Below are positions 34,742 through 46,800 of a stretch of DNA of 64,000 nucleotides, piece by piece. A program made the position numbers and the translations under genes. The stretch covers positions 42,892,025-42,956,024 of the forward strand of contig CATQJL010000316.1 in NCBI GenBank assembly GCA_958299035.1, in the 5' to 3' direction. How positions within the stretch are numbered: the first letter of the stretch is position 1; every line of letters begins with the position of its first letter. The notes under the pieces were generated by a model. It saw nothing but the letters and a program-made list of their open reading frames with translations, was not told where the DNA came from and made no database searches. The stretch comes from Cylicocyclus nassatus. Its lineage: Eukaryota; Nematoda; Chromadorea; Rhabditida; Strongylidae.

Positions 34742-37259
34742 TTGCGAGCTACTAAGATCCTTCCTCTAGCCCATGAGGATATCCCAGATACCCACCTTTC
34801 CTCATGCTCTTCAGGATGTCACAATTCAGGACTATGTTTCATGCATGGCTCGTCAAGAAGAATGAAGCGCTTTACACGATATCTTCGGGACAAGAAAGAC
34901 GGCTACTTGCAATCAGACAACTCGGATTCCAGAATTCAATACATGCTCTATATCTTGACGGAAATTTCTCGCTGAAACAGAACGCTGAAACGTCACCAAT
35001 AGCGACCTTAAGAGAGCAACGCGACTGTACAAATTTGAAGACCTATGCCATCTCGCACTACATTCGATATGGTATGGCGAACATCGCATGAAGCAATTAC
35101 ACCTATTTGCGGAAGTTGCGAGAAGGAACCACCGAACTATGCGGTAACCACTACTCATCGGGAGGAATCTGGAATATCTACGATTTCCGATGATTTGGAA
35201 AAGGAATCCGGGAGCTTCGCTACCAATTCACCGGGATCGTCAAAAGTAGATTGGAAGCCTAGAGTCCCTTATTTCAACAGTCCTATTATGATTACTACTA
35301 CTACTACTACTACTACTATTATTGCTACTACTACAAGCCCCTACAACCACAAGTCCGCCTACAACCACTGCTTACTACTACAACCTTGTCTATTACCACA
35401 ACCCCGCCTACAACCATAACTTCGTCCATAACTACAACGAAGCCTACTACTACAACCGCCCCTACAACCACAATTCCATTCATAACCACAATTCCCCCCC
35501 CCCTACAACTACAATACCGCCCACAACCATTATGACATCTACTACTATGATCCCGCCCACAATCACAACGAAATCCTCTACCACAACGCCGTCCACAACT
35601 AAATGAAGCCTACAACCACGACTACGCATACGACCACAATCCCGCCCAGACGACAATGAATCCTGTACCTATAGCAAGGATGCCTACGACTACAACTAAA
35701 ATTCTACCCATAATTTTTACGACGCCCACAACCGAGACCCGACCCGCAGTTACGACGACACCTACAACTACGATTTGGTCCACATCTACACGTTTATCGA
35801 TAACGACATCGATGATGACAACAAAGCCCTCAGCGACTATCTCTAAGACGTTAAGCAGCCCGAGCCCCACGCCTTCTACGGAAGGAACTTCTCTTACTAT
35901 ACCGACTATATTCACTACGACTACGGTACGGCCCCAACTATCCGAAAAGATATTGGAAGAACATCAAACTTTTCCGTCACCGTTCACTATTGCAACTACT
36001 ACTACTTCCTTCATCACGCCACCAACAGAACCTGAAGTATACTATCATACACCCATGCGCATCCTACAGCCGATAATACCACCTAAAATTCCAACATCAA
36101 TCCCTCAACTAGAAATCTTGATGAGGGCAACAAACTACGTCTCTATGGATTGGACTGCATCAGTAGTGGATTCAGTACTATCGACTGTATCAGTAGTAGG
36201 TTCAATACTGTCATCAAGGGTACCTACTGCGACGATGATCATGCCAGCTACGATGACGAAGGAAGAAAACGCTTCAGTAACACGAGAAGCTACAACCTTC
36301 TCTACAACATTTACAACTGCTTCCGTGTCTATACAACCATTCGATACGGAAATATCTTCACGAAATTTTGCGGTGCGACGTCAGTTCAACAACATTTGTG
36401 TCCGACAATTCTTGGGAGCACAACGCATACGCGCTTTGAGCTCCGTTGATCCAACATGGGCTGTAAGAATTCTACTAGGAAGAACCGACATCACGGCCGC
36501 TCGGACTGCTGAAAATTTGCTGATTACGAAATGTCGTCAAGTAACGCCTACATTCGTCTACGAAAATCATACGGTTGATGCAACATGCTATATGCTGAAA
36601 CCGGTCAAAGTCAACAGTGAACTTTGGTTTCACGTACCGGGAACGCAAGATCTGATACGGACATCGAGTACTATCCCCTGCCCTTATCCATTACCAAAAC
36701 GCCCTAACATGACGCAGAAGTTGGTACTACCGAGTAGTGTTATCAACGATCACGCGAAGCCTTTCCTCTTCGAAGCCCCGCCTACCTTCTATCGATTGCT
36801 CGACAGTTACGCCCCATCAATCATCCCACAGATGGAAGCGATAAGACAAGAACAAATGGAGATGGCCCTGCGACTTCAGAAAAGAGGAATCATAGACGAA
36901 GCAGTTTCGCGCATACGAAACACCAGCGCGTCTTTGGGTCAGTCTTTAATATCTCTTTATGAAAAAACGACACAGAAGCTTTCGGCTGGAGTAGAAGATA
37001 TCAAATGGTCTGTTTTATACACTGTACTCTGGATTGCAGTACCCGCCGTCATTATCCTGCTCTGTGTCGCCGCGTGCGTGATCTATGTGAAGCTCTTCTT
37101 TATCAGGCGTGCAACATCAACGGCCGCTTCAGCCATGTTCGACATCGCCAGGAATTTCGTCCCAAAGGGAAGAAGTCGAAGACATCCACGTGCGATAAAC
37201 ATGCTGATGACAGATATGTCACAAAACGTAGTTGAGGAAGAGCCACTTTTCGTGCCAAG
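34742..37259 (+). pseudogene. Envelope-like glycoprotein of the outer element, N-terminus broken, C-terminus open
   Basis: The N-terminal half is in fragments: RRMKRFTRYLRDK with the furin-type site, and TTHREESGIS. From 35656 a frame is open to the insertion. It holds a Thr/Pro-rich stalk, a Cys-containing ectodomain (RQFNNICVRQFLGAQRIR, N-glycosylation sites NHT and NMT), a dibasic site in LQKRGIIDEA, a coiled-coil-like stretch and a transmembrane helix near 37010-37090 (LWIAVPAVIILLCVAACVIYV), then a basic cytoplasmic tail. It is cut at ...LFVP by the inner element. The frame runs on to 37413 only because it reads into the inner LTR. Confidence 0.8.
35290..35650 (+). repeat. ACT/ACAACC triplet-rich stalk region of the outer env
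   Basis: (ACT)n at about 35293-35335 followed by ACAACC-rich sequence with frame slips. It corresponds to the Thr-rich stalk of the inner element and has drifted in length and frame. Confidence 0.8.
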
Positions 37260-37787
37260 TGTAAGGTTTGGCCTAGTTCTCGTAGGAATCGTAGCGGAAA
37301 TTCAAACTAATTTACCTTTTAGATGTAGATTACTTTGTTCGGCCAACCTTAACAATTTTCCCAACAACTCTTTATTCCTAAAAAGGACAGCCGACACATC
37401 GATCAAAATCTGATTCTAGGAAAGAAAGCCTCTACGGAGAAAGCATGAACATAAGTGCAAAGAAGGGAATACTAAAAGAAAATACACGCACAAAGTGGGG
37501 ATAAGAGAGGAGAGAAGGAGAAAGGCTAAAACTCAGTCATGATCAATCCTCATTCACAGCCAAACCTCAGCTATATATACGCTGTACCTTGATGAGAAAT
37601 TACGATCACATATGTTTTCTAAATACAAGAAATTGCGCTATTTTCCACTTCAGCAGTTGTCCTTCTTTCTTCAATGTGTCCTCTGAAAGGCCGTTATTGT
37701 ACCATAGCCGGTCTTCTGATTAATTGCAGCTCCGCTATCAATTACATGCATCCTTGTTTTCGAGGCTTCTGAAACTCGTTCTCTACA
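37260..37787 (-). repeat. Inner element 3' LTR, 528 bp
   Basis: In plus orientation begins TGTAAGG and ends CTCTACA. Compared with 47810-48337 I count about four single-base differences. Confidence 0.95.
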
Positions 37788-38245
37788 TCCACGGGGTACC
37801 AAAAGGTTGCGTCCCGTAACCTTCATCCTCGCCTTATGACTCCGAAGGTATTATTTCCTCTTCTCATTGTACCGTTCTTTTCAGAAAATCGTCGAAATGT
37901 CGCTATCTCCGAATGTTGACTTCTTCTGCCTGCCAAATGTTGACTTCTTTTGCATAGCTCGTAATTTCTTTGTTTTCGCCGCGCGGCTCATGGACGATGA
38001 TGCATCATTTGGTACGTTTCGATTAAAGTCCACATCTTCTTTTGCATATGCTTAATTATAATATTGTGGTCCTCATCTATAATCACTGAAATATCCTTGC
38101 GGCTCGCGTCTCGAGGCAACTGGAATGGTTGCGCAGGCCGGGTTCCGCGACGCGATTTCTTCTAAAATCATAAATTACCATTTGCCTCCTCAATTGTCCA
38201 ATAACCGCATAAAATTTCGTTGCGCAACCATTTTTTTTATTATAG
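37788..38245. other. Inner element 3' module between LTR and the antisense gene
   Basis: Next to the LTR, GGTTACGGGACGCAACC (minus strand) matches GGTTGCGGGACGCAACC before the outer 3' LTR. The GCGCAACCATTCC...GCGAGCCGC block at 38098-38146 is also shared with 51832-51872. A possible upstream antisense exon (acceptor TTTTCAG before 37889, donor GTACGT near 38012) does not join the EGF frame in phase. Confidence 0.5.
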
Positions 38246-38675
38246 ATGACCGCGGTGGACCGCTCCTTTTGCGTGAACAGCTGTTCTAATCGTGGACTCT
38301 GCATCAAATCGGATCTTGGTTTTACTTGCTTATGCGATGAAGAAGAAGACGAGTGCGAAGGGGTAATACCCGCGTCTACGCTGGTTGTACCCACGTCTAC
38401 GCTATCTATACTGGACATCCGACAAGATTTTTGGATTCTTATAATTACCGGTGGTGAGTCATACCTCTAGCGTTGCTGCAATTACGAAAGTATACTGGCC
38501 TTTTACAGTCACCGTCGTCGTGGGATGTTTTTGCCTGATGATAGGATTAATTGCGTGTCGACGACGTCATCGCCCAAAGATCCCTGAATTGAGGAGTCAC
38601 ATTCCGCTGGAATCACCCGCTCTGGAAGTGCCGTTGCATTTTGAGGAACCCATGGAAGAGATTCCTCTGGATTGA
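38246..38675 (+). CDS. Antisense gene: EGF-like, single-pass membrane protein, 2 exons
   Basis: Exons 38246-38453 and 38509-38675, on the strand opposite to the retroelement. Splicing out a 55-bp intron (GTGAGT...TTTTACAG) keeps the frame and gives about 124 residues. Residues 9-35 form an EGF-like domain with CX3CX5CX8CXCX6C spacing. A Thr/Ser-rich stalk follows. The splice joins FWILIITG to VTVVVGCFCLMIGLIAC, making one continuous transmembrane helix. After it come RRRHR and an acidic, Pro-rich tail ending PMEEIPLD. A splice acceptor (TTATTATAG) lies directly before the ATG. No signal peptide is seen, so an upstream exon may exist. No counterpart is found in the outer element. Function unknown; a captured host receptor/ligand-like gene or an accessory gene are both possible. 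Confidence 0.72.
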
Positions 38676-38816
38676 TTTGCTCTCTTCTCGCATACAGTTT
38701 TTGCTCAAAAGGTGCTCTACTTTCCCTACAATGGCAATGCTATTAATATAATTGGTTAATAAAAATAAATCATCTTTTGACATACAATCAAAACATGATT
38801 AATAGTTGTTGGGAAA

Positions 38817-38868
38817 AATTTTCTTTTTTTTTTCTTTTTTTTTGTCTTTTTTTTCTTTCCCTCTCTCT
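38817..38868 (-). other. Purine-rich tract directly after the integrase stop, inner element
   Basis: On the sense strand about 50 bases are almost pure A and G (GAAGAGAGAGGGAAAGAAA...). The outer element has a similar tract at 51105-51170. The sequence next to the 3' LTR is not purine-rich, so this may be the real or an extra polypurine tract. Confidence 0.5.
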
Positions 38869-40695
38869 TCATGACATGAGTTCCTTGTGCAGTTTTGTGC
38901 GGTCGACGTGGATAGTTCTTTCACGTTTGCCATCTCGAATTGTGATGTTGGGAAGATTGATGTCGATAATGGGGAATGGTCCTTCAAAACGCGCTGCAAG
39001 TTTATGGACACCGTCTCTTCTTATCCAAACTTTTTCCCCAATGTGATACTCGGCTTTGGGGGTCCTTGCTCTTAGATCGTAATGACGTTTCTGCTGATCC
39101 TGTGCTTTTACAAGATTTGAATAGACATGTTGATACGTATCCTTCAAGATTTGGGTAAGATGGTTTACATAGTCCTCTGTATCTGCAAACTTCTTTGTTG
39201 GTAGCTGGAGAGCCAGTTGAAAAATATCGATAGGATTATGGCCGTGAATGAGAAAAAAGGGTGAATATTTGGTTGAAGCGCTTTCCGCACAGTTGCAGGC
39301 GTGTACTACAAAATGAAGGACGTAGTCCCATTCATCATTATGTTGACGAGTAGCGATGGCGATTTGTTCCTCTAATGTGCGATTGGTTCGTTCGACTTGT
39401 CCATTCGATTGGTGATGATATGGGGTGCTTGTACAATGATTAACGTGTAAATTTCGTAGAAGTGTACGAAACGTTTCGCTCATAAAGTTAGATCCTTGGT
39501 CCGTTACTAGTGCTTCTGGTAGTCCAAATCTGGCCACAAAGCGCGTGGTAAAAATACGTGACGTAGTATCGGCCTTTTGATCAGGTATCGGTTCCGCGAC
39601 TATGTACTTGGAGAACGAATCGATGAAAACAATAATGTACTTGTTTCCCTCCATAGTGAGCGGCAAAGGGCCAATTACATCGGAGTGTACCCGTTGCCAT
39701 GGTTTTGTAGGTAACTCGAATGGACGCAGCGGCTCTCTTATTCTGTAAGCACTTGGGTCCTTCCTTGCTTGACATGAGTGACAGGAGTTAACAAAATTTG
39801 CAATATCCTTGCGCATGTGATTCCATATGGCAATTTTCTCGACAACGGCTTGGGTTTTACTAATCCCTAAATGTGCTGCCGCTAGTTGAGATTGATGGGC
39901 CATAGCGACGATATCGTTTTTGATCTGGGATGTTTCTGGTAGTATCACTTGAGGGTCCTGGTCTAGACGATTGGGCACTCTATAAAGAATGTCGTTTATG
40001 AGAATATAATTGCTTAACATCGCAGAGTTTTCATTATTCGCTAAGGCGGTCTTGATCCTTGCGATCCATACACACTCGTCTTGTTCCTTACGTACTGTAT
40101 CCATTTGAAGGTTATCGCTTGTGATGTATGTGATAGCATTCGCAGCGGGAGGTAGGTGTCGAGACAGTGCATCGCATACTGCATTCTTCTTTCCCGGGCG
40201 GTAAACGATGTCAATGTCAAATTCCTGCAACACAATCTGATATTTTGCTAATCTTCCCGTAAGATCTTTCCGGTGGAGAAGTGCCTTCAAAGGTGCATGG
40301 TCAGTGATGACCGTACACTTGGCTCCATCTATGTACGGGCGAAACTTCTGAACTGCGTAGACCAGGCCTAATGCTTCAAGTTCTATTGCCGGATATCTTG
40401 CTTCATGCTTGTTCAGGGTGCGGCTCGCATAGGCGATGACACGTTGTAATCCATCCTGTTCCTGCTTAAGAATACCGGCTACTCCTTTCGCTGAACTATC
40501 GGTTTCAATGGTAAAAGGTTTACCTAACCGTGGTGCTGCAAGGATAGGTGCCGTTGTCAGCGCTTTTTTCAGGTATTTCATGGCTTCTTCGCATTGAGAT
40601 GTCCAATCGAAAGGTGTATTCTTCTTCGTCAGTGCGGTAAGGGGGGCGGCTATAGTAGCGAAATTATGGATGAATCTCCGGAAAAATGAGCACAT
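38869..40695 (-). CDS. RNase H and integrase of the inner element
   Basis: A 608-codon frame. RNase H: ETDSSAKGVAG, AIELEALGLVYAVQ, TDHAPLKALL and VCDALSRH. Integrase: zinc-binding HLGISKTQ...CHSCQ, then the catalytic triad in HSDVIGPLP, TDQGSNFMSE and GQVERTNRTLEEQ, and a GPF/Y-type module (FEGPFPII) near the end. All catalytic residues are present. It belongs to the same polyprotein as the frame ending at 40803, from which it is separated by a net -1 shift; the stretch 40696-40802 between them is coding in the downstream frame. The enzyme would process and insert the cDNA with a 4-bp duplication, as observed. Confidence 0.9.
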   Translation of the reverse strand: MCSFFRRFIHNFATIAAPLTALTKKNTPFDWTSQCEEAMKYLKKALTTAPILAAPRLGKPFTIETDSSAKGVAGILKQEQDGLQRVIAYASRTLNKHEARYPAIELEALGLVYAVQKFRPYIDGAKCTVITDHAPLKALLHRKDLTGRLAKYQIVLQEFDIDIVYRPGKKNAVCDALSRHLPPAANAITYITSDNLQMDTVRKEQDECVWIARIKTALANNENSAMLSNYILINDILYRVPNRLDQDPQVILPETSQIKNDIVAMAHQSQLAAAHLGISKTQAVVEKIAIWNHMRKDIANFVNSCHSCQARKDPSAYRIREPLRPFELPTKPWQRVHSDVIGPLPLTMEGNKYIIVFIDSFSKYIVAEPIPDQKADTTSRIFTTRFVARFGLPEALVTDQGSNFMSETFRTLLRNLHVNHCTSTPYHHQSNGQVERTNRTLEEQIAIATRQHNDEWDYVLHFVVHACNCAESASTKYSPFFLIHGHNPIDIFQLALQLPTKKFADTEDYVNHLTQILKDTYQHVYSNLVKAQDQQKRHYDLRARTPKAEYHIGEKVWIRRDGVHKLAARFEGPFPIIDINLPNITIRDGKRERTIHVDRTKLHKELMS

Positions 40696-40802
40696 TCCTA
40701 AGAATGACTTGACTTCCGTTGCGTTTGTTGGTTGAGGGTATTGATCGATCGCCTTTGTTTTCTCGGGGTTGGGTCTTATACCTTCTTTACTCAGGATGAA
40801 TC

Positions 40803-43800
40803 CTAGAAAATTTCTTCCTTTGCAAATTCACATTTTGACGCCTTCAGCTTCATTCCTATGATTTCTATCTTCCCTAAGACTTCGTCAATATCTTCCAAGT
40901 GTTCTTGTGGGCTAGCTGACGTGATGATAAGGTCATCAATGTATATGAAGACTCTTGCTCTCAGATACTTTTTGAAGTCATCCATTATCCTTTGGAACGT
41001 AGCAGGGGCTCCTTTCAGTCCCATAGGCATGCGGATATATTCGAAGGCTCCGAGAAAACATGCAAATGCCGTTCTTTCACAGTGTTCCTCTTCCAACGGA
41101 ATTTGATGGAAACCTTGTTGAAAGTCAAGAGAGGAGTAGAGACACTGATTAGCGCAAAGGTCAATGATGTCCTGGATATTCGGAAGGATCGATTGCTGTG
41201 GTTTCGTGATGGCGTTGAGCCCACGGAAGTCAATTGTAAAACGCCAAGCATTTGCTTCGCGTTTCTTCACTAACACAATAGGTGCACAGAATGGCGAATT
41301 TGATTCCCTAATGATTCCGTCCTTCAGCATTTGTGTTATTTGCTTCTCAATTTCCTGTCGCTTCTCTAGAGGTACCCTGTAGATCTTCCTAGCTGGTATC
41401 GCCGCGTTTTCGATGAGATCGATCCGATGACGTATATTCCCTTTATAATGTCCAAGGTGTCCGTCTGGTCCCACGAAAGCGTTAGCATGATATCTAATAA
41501 TATTTCGTAATTGGTTTTTCTGAGGTTCCGTTAAGTTGGAGCGTGATAGGTCGATTTCTTCGGCGATGTCATAATCTTGAGACGTTAGGACTGGAAATCT
41601 GGGCAGACGAGTTTCCCAGTCTGCCTCCGGTGGGACGCGGAAATCGTTGTTACCATCTGCTGAGTAGTCATTGATATATGTGACTGAGGGGCAGAAAACA
41701 TCTTCCGAAGGCACGGCTTGTGGAACTTGTAGTTGCTGCACCCATACTTCCGACGCACAAGCGGGATATGCCAGTGCTATTCTGAGCTTCTCAGGGAGTG
41801 TAACATGAGACATAGATGGGTTGAGGATGTTAATATAGCAAGTTCCATCCAAATTCGGGGTAACAAGGGTTCGACCGACAATGAAGATTTCGTTCATCGG
41901 CCTGAGATTGTCTTCAATGAGAAAATCTCTACATCTCGGCCAGGTAAGTCCTTCAATACGCGCTTCCACCATGTTGTTAGTTCTTCTAGGTAACGATACT
42001 TTGTTGGTAAGTCCTACATCGTATGATGGTATTATTGCTAGTGTGATGTAATTGACTGAAACCAAATCTATCGTCTCAGGTCCTATCCGTATCGTTTTGT
42101 GGTATAGATCGAATGAAACTAAAAGACCATCTTCGTTTAACGCTCGAATAAAGTCGGATCCTAATAGGAGCGGAACGGGGCAATCTTTCTCTGCCGCTAC
42201 GTGGAAATTATGATATATTACATGCGTTCCAATCTGTACTGGAAGGCGGATTGATCCCACGAGTTGTATTGTCGTGCCGTTCGCCGTTGTTGCCAATTTT
42301 GGGTCTCCCTCAAGTGGTCTTCTATCTTGAATCAGCGAGAGAGTTGACATCCTCATGTATGAAATGGTTGCTCCGCTATCGAGCAAAGCTGTAACACTAC
42401 TATCTCCAACCCTGACTTCCAGATATGGTAGATATTGCGTTGTTCCTACGCCAACTGCGTAGATCCTTGGCACGAAAAGTGGCTCTTCCTCAACTACGTT
42501 TTGTGACATATCTGTCATCAGCATGTTTATCGCACGTGGATGTCTTCGACTTCTTCCCTTTGGGACGAAATTCCTGGCGATGTCGAACATGGCTGAAGCG
42601 GCCGTTGATGTTGCACGCCTGATAAAGAAGAGCTTCACATAGATCACGCAGGCAGCGACACAGAGCAGGATAATGACGGCGGGTACTGCAATCCAGAGTA
42701 AAGTGTATAGAACGGACCATTTGATATCTTCTACTCCAGCCGAAAGCTTCTGTGTCGTTTTTTCATAAAGAGATATTAAAGACTGACCCAAAGACGCGCT
42801 GGTGTTGCGTAGGCGCGAAACTGCTTCGTCTATGATTCCTCTTTTCTGAAGTCGCGGGGCCATCTCCATTTGTTCTTGTCTTATCGCTTCCATCTGTGGA
42901 ATGATGGATGGGGCATAACTGTCGAGCAATCGATAGAAGGTAGGCGGGGCTTCGAAGAGGAAAGGCTTCGCGTGATCGTTGATAACACTATTCGGTAGTA
43001 CCAACTTCTGCGTCATGTTAGGGCGTTTTGGTAATGGATAAGGGCAGGGGATAGTACTCGATGTCCGTATCAGATCTTGCGTTCCCGGTACGTGAAACCA
43101 AAGTTCACTGTTGACTTTGACCGGTTTCAGCATATAGCATGTTGCATCAACCGTATGATTTTCGTAGACGAATGTAGGCGTTACTTGACGACATTTCGTA
43201 ATCAGCAAATTTTCAGCAGTCCGAACGGCCGTGATGTCAGTTCTTCCTAGTAAAATTCTGACAGCCCATGTTGGATCGACGGAGCTCAAGACGCGTATGC
43301 GTTGTGCTCCCAAGAATTGTCGGACACAGATGTTGTTGAACTGACGTCGCACCGCAAAATTTCGTGGAGATATAATTTCCGTATCAAGTGGTTGTATAGA
43401 CGCGGAGGCAGTTGTAGGTGTTGTAGAGAAGATTGTAGCTTCTCGTGTTGCTGAAGCGTTTTCTTCCTTCCTCATCGTAACTGGCATGATCATCGTCGTA
43501 GTAGGTATCATTGATGACAATACAGAATCTACTACTGATACAGTCGATAATACTGAGTCCACCACTGATATAGTCCAATCCGTGGAGACGAATCTTGTTG
43601 TCCTCATCAAGATTTCTGGTTGAGGAGTTGACGTTGGAATCTTAGGTGCTATTATCGGCTGTAGCATGCGCATAGGTGTATGATAGTATACTTCAGGTTC
43701 TGTTGGTGGCGTGATGAAGGAGGTAGTAGTAGTTGCAATAGTGAACGGTGACGGAGAAGTTTGATGTTCTTCCAATATCTTTTCGGATAGTTGGGGCCGT

Positions 43801-46800
43801 ACCGTAGTCGTAGTGAATATAGTCGGTATAGTAAGAGAAGTTCCTTCTGTAGAAGGCGTGGAGCTCGAACTGCTTGACAAATTGGATGTAATCGCTGACG
43901 GCTTTGTTATCGTTATCGGTGCCGTTATCGGTAAACGTGTAGATGTGGACCAAATCATGGTTGTAGGTGTCGTCGTAACTGCGGGTCGGGTCTCGGTTGT
44001 GGGCGTCGCAAAGACTATGGGCAGGGTTCTAGTTGTAGTCGTAGACATCGTTGTTGTGGGTACAGGATTCACTGTCGTCTTGGGCGAGGTTGTGGTCATA
44101 TGTGGAGTCGTGGTTGTGGGCAGGGTTGTAGTTGTGGGCAAGGTTGTGGTTGTAGGCAGGGTTGTGGTTGTAGGCAAGGTTGTGGTTGTGGGCAAAGTTG
44201 TAGTTGTGGGCAAGGTTGTGGTTGTGGGCAGGGTTGTAGTAGATAGGGTTGTGGTAGACGACTTTGTTGTGGTTGTGGGGGAAGTTGCAGTGGTGGTAGT
44301 AGTAGTAGTTGTAGTAGTAGTGGTGGTAGTAGTAGTCGTAGTAGTAGTGGTAGTAGTAGTAGAACTGTTGAAATAAGGGATTCTGGATTTCCAGTCCACA
44401 TTTGACGATCCCGGTAAGTTGATCGCGAACCTCCCAAATTCCTTTTCCAAATAATCATCAAACATCATAGATATTCCAGATTCCAAATCCCGACGGATGT
44501 TGATTACCGCATAATTCGGTGGTTCATTCTTCGCACTTTTCGCAAATAGATGTAGTTGCTTCATGCGGTATTCGCCATATCGTATCGTGCGTAGTACAAG
44601 ATGACGTGGATCTTCAAATTTGTATAGTCGGGCTGCTCTCTTGAAATCACTGTTGGTGATATTCCAGCGTTTTATTTCAGCGAGGATCTTCCACCAAGTT
44701 ATAGGGCGTGTATTGAATTCTGGAATTCTGCTCAATTGTTTGACTGCGAATAGCCTTTTAATCAAAGACACAGATTCCATCGGTACCATTTCAAAGGGAA
44801 AAGTATTGCCATCTTTGTCTCGAAGATATCGTATAGCTCGCTTCATTCTTCTCTGATGAGTCATACGTAGAATATAGTCCTGGATTGTAACGTTTCGGGG
44901 GACGTAAGGAAAAATAATGATGTGATTTGATGTCGTAAGGTAGCTGGTGTCGAGTTGGCAGTGCTTGGTAAGTTGCTGGTGTAGCAAAGAGTCCTCAGAA
45001 AATCGAAAAACAAGATCCGGGTGAGGCAGGACTATATAGTCGCGAGTGACAAAAGCTTCAAAAACTCCTACATGTTCGTATCTGCATGCCGGAGTGGTTT
45101 CCGCTGGCTCCCAGACAATAGTATATTCTTGGGTGAGACAAGATCCTTGTGTATAGAGACAATCCTGGGTATCTCCTAGCGAATTGATAATATGATATCC
45201 ATCGAAAGTAGCAAGTTGTCCTTCTTCTATTGTATATATGCTACGAAGGTAGTTTCTTGTTCCCCATAAAGGTATTACTATATCGTCGTCCTCGATTTCT
45301 CTCGTGCTTCGGAGTCCATCAGCTTGCAGAATAAGCTCATGGTCGTGTATCTTGCCTGTCTCTTTTGCTTTTACACACAGCTCTTGGGGAATCGATACAC
45401 GTCGACGTCGCAATATAGTCGTTGTTGTCCGGATGCGAAGAAAACTGCTGATGGATACCTCGATAGCATCTCTGTAGCACTTAGTTGCGTTGTACCAAGT
45501 AGGATTGGAATTGTCCGCAAATAGTTGTACCGTGGTTCGCATCATAGGAGTATTGATCGGAGATGTACAATCAAATGCTTCTGGAAGTGAAAACACATTT
45601 GAATATGGATTCACGCCACATATCTGATATTCCGCCGTTACGTAGCCGCAGAACATGACCAATGTCATCACACAGAGTAGGTGTGTTCCCGGGGTGTAAA
45701 CATTCGTGCTTCTAGCAAAATTGCTCGGTGGTTGTTGAAATGTTGCGTCCCTGGGTACCGATAGATTCTGTGGATGGTTTGGGCATGTCTCACAATTGCA
45801 AGTCTTCATCATCTGTTGTGGTATATTCGCTCTACCGTGAAATGCCATACGGTTCGTATATGTCAGTGGGCGTTGGCGTCGGAAAAAACGTCTAGGATTA
45901 AATTTCCTTTGGTTGAAAAATGGTCTTGGAGGTGGTCGCATCATTCTCTGTCCTTGTTTGTTGCTATTCTGATTGATCGTAGGCTTCTTTTGCGATGTCG
46001 TTCCCATCTGGCTCAATTGTTCTTCAAGTTTATTGATCTTTTCATCCATTAGAAGAGCATTGACTGCCTGGAGAGCATCTCTATCTTCCTTCCTTTCCTG
46101 TTGCAGAATTCGATGTTCCTTTTCTGCCCTACATACTATCTCTTCGAATTCATCAGTCTCGGGAAGTCTTCTAATCGCTTTTCTGACTTCGGGATTAAGT
46201 CCTTTTATGAAGAAATCGATGGCCATTCTCTTGACTAGGGATTCTCCTTGTCCTTGGAAAGCGACTTTCGTTTTGTTGTAGACCTTCTTCGCAAACTCTC
46301 CTATAGTGTCTTTCCCTTGAGTGATGTTGTGCAGCTCGTCGCGAATATTACTGAGAAGTGACGCATTCTTCATTCGTGTTGCTAATTCCGTAACCAGTTC
46401 CTTCCAGGGCATTGTATCATGATTCGGGATCTGTTGGTATTTGAGCTTCGCTCCTCCCATCAGGTATGCTGGCAGCAGTCTTTTTGCGATCGGGTGGGGA
46501 ATCGCGAGTTGGTGTATCAGCTCCTTGTACTCGTCTAGAAATTCTTCAAACGTCTTATCTTCCGAGCCGGAAAACTTGTCCAGTCTATTGCCCAGCATCT
46601 TGAACGCTCTGTATAATTGCTCCTGGAATTCCTCATTAGTGAGTGATGGTGGCGGTTGATTAGGGCGAGTTGGTGCTGACTGATTCGAACGAGTTGGTGC
46701 AGAATGATTAGAACTTTCCTCGTCAGACATGGTAGCTTTGCGACGATTAGAGGCGATGATTTTCTCTCTCTGCTGTGCTCTGCGTTGGCGTCGCAGTAAT

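Noticed and set aside
37260..37413. C-terminal 51 residues of the outer env frame
   Set aside because: They are translated from the inner element's LTR and are not part of the glycoprotein.
38083..38418. Minus-strand 111-codon frame in the inner 3' module
   Set aside because: Most of it is the complement of the EGF gene; only its last part is shared with the outer element and it shows no domain.
40795..40815. Programmed -1 frameshift site after the reverse transcriptase
   Set aside because: No slippery heptamer in the correct phase; the four-base difference from the outer copy explains the break better.
43813..44376. Plus-strand 187-codon Val-rich frame
   Set aside because: It is the complement of the Thr-rich stalk (ACN/GTN) and has no independent support.
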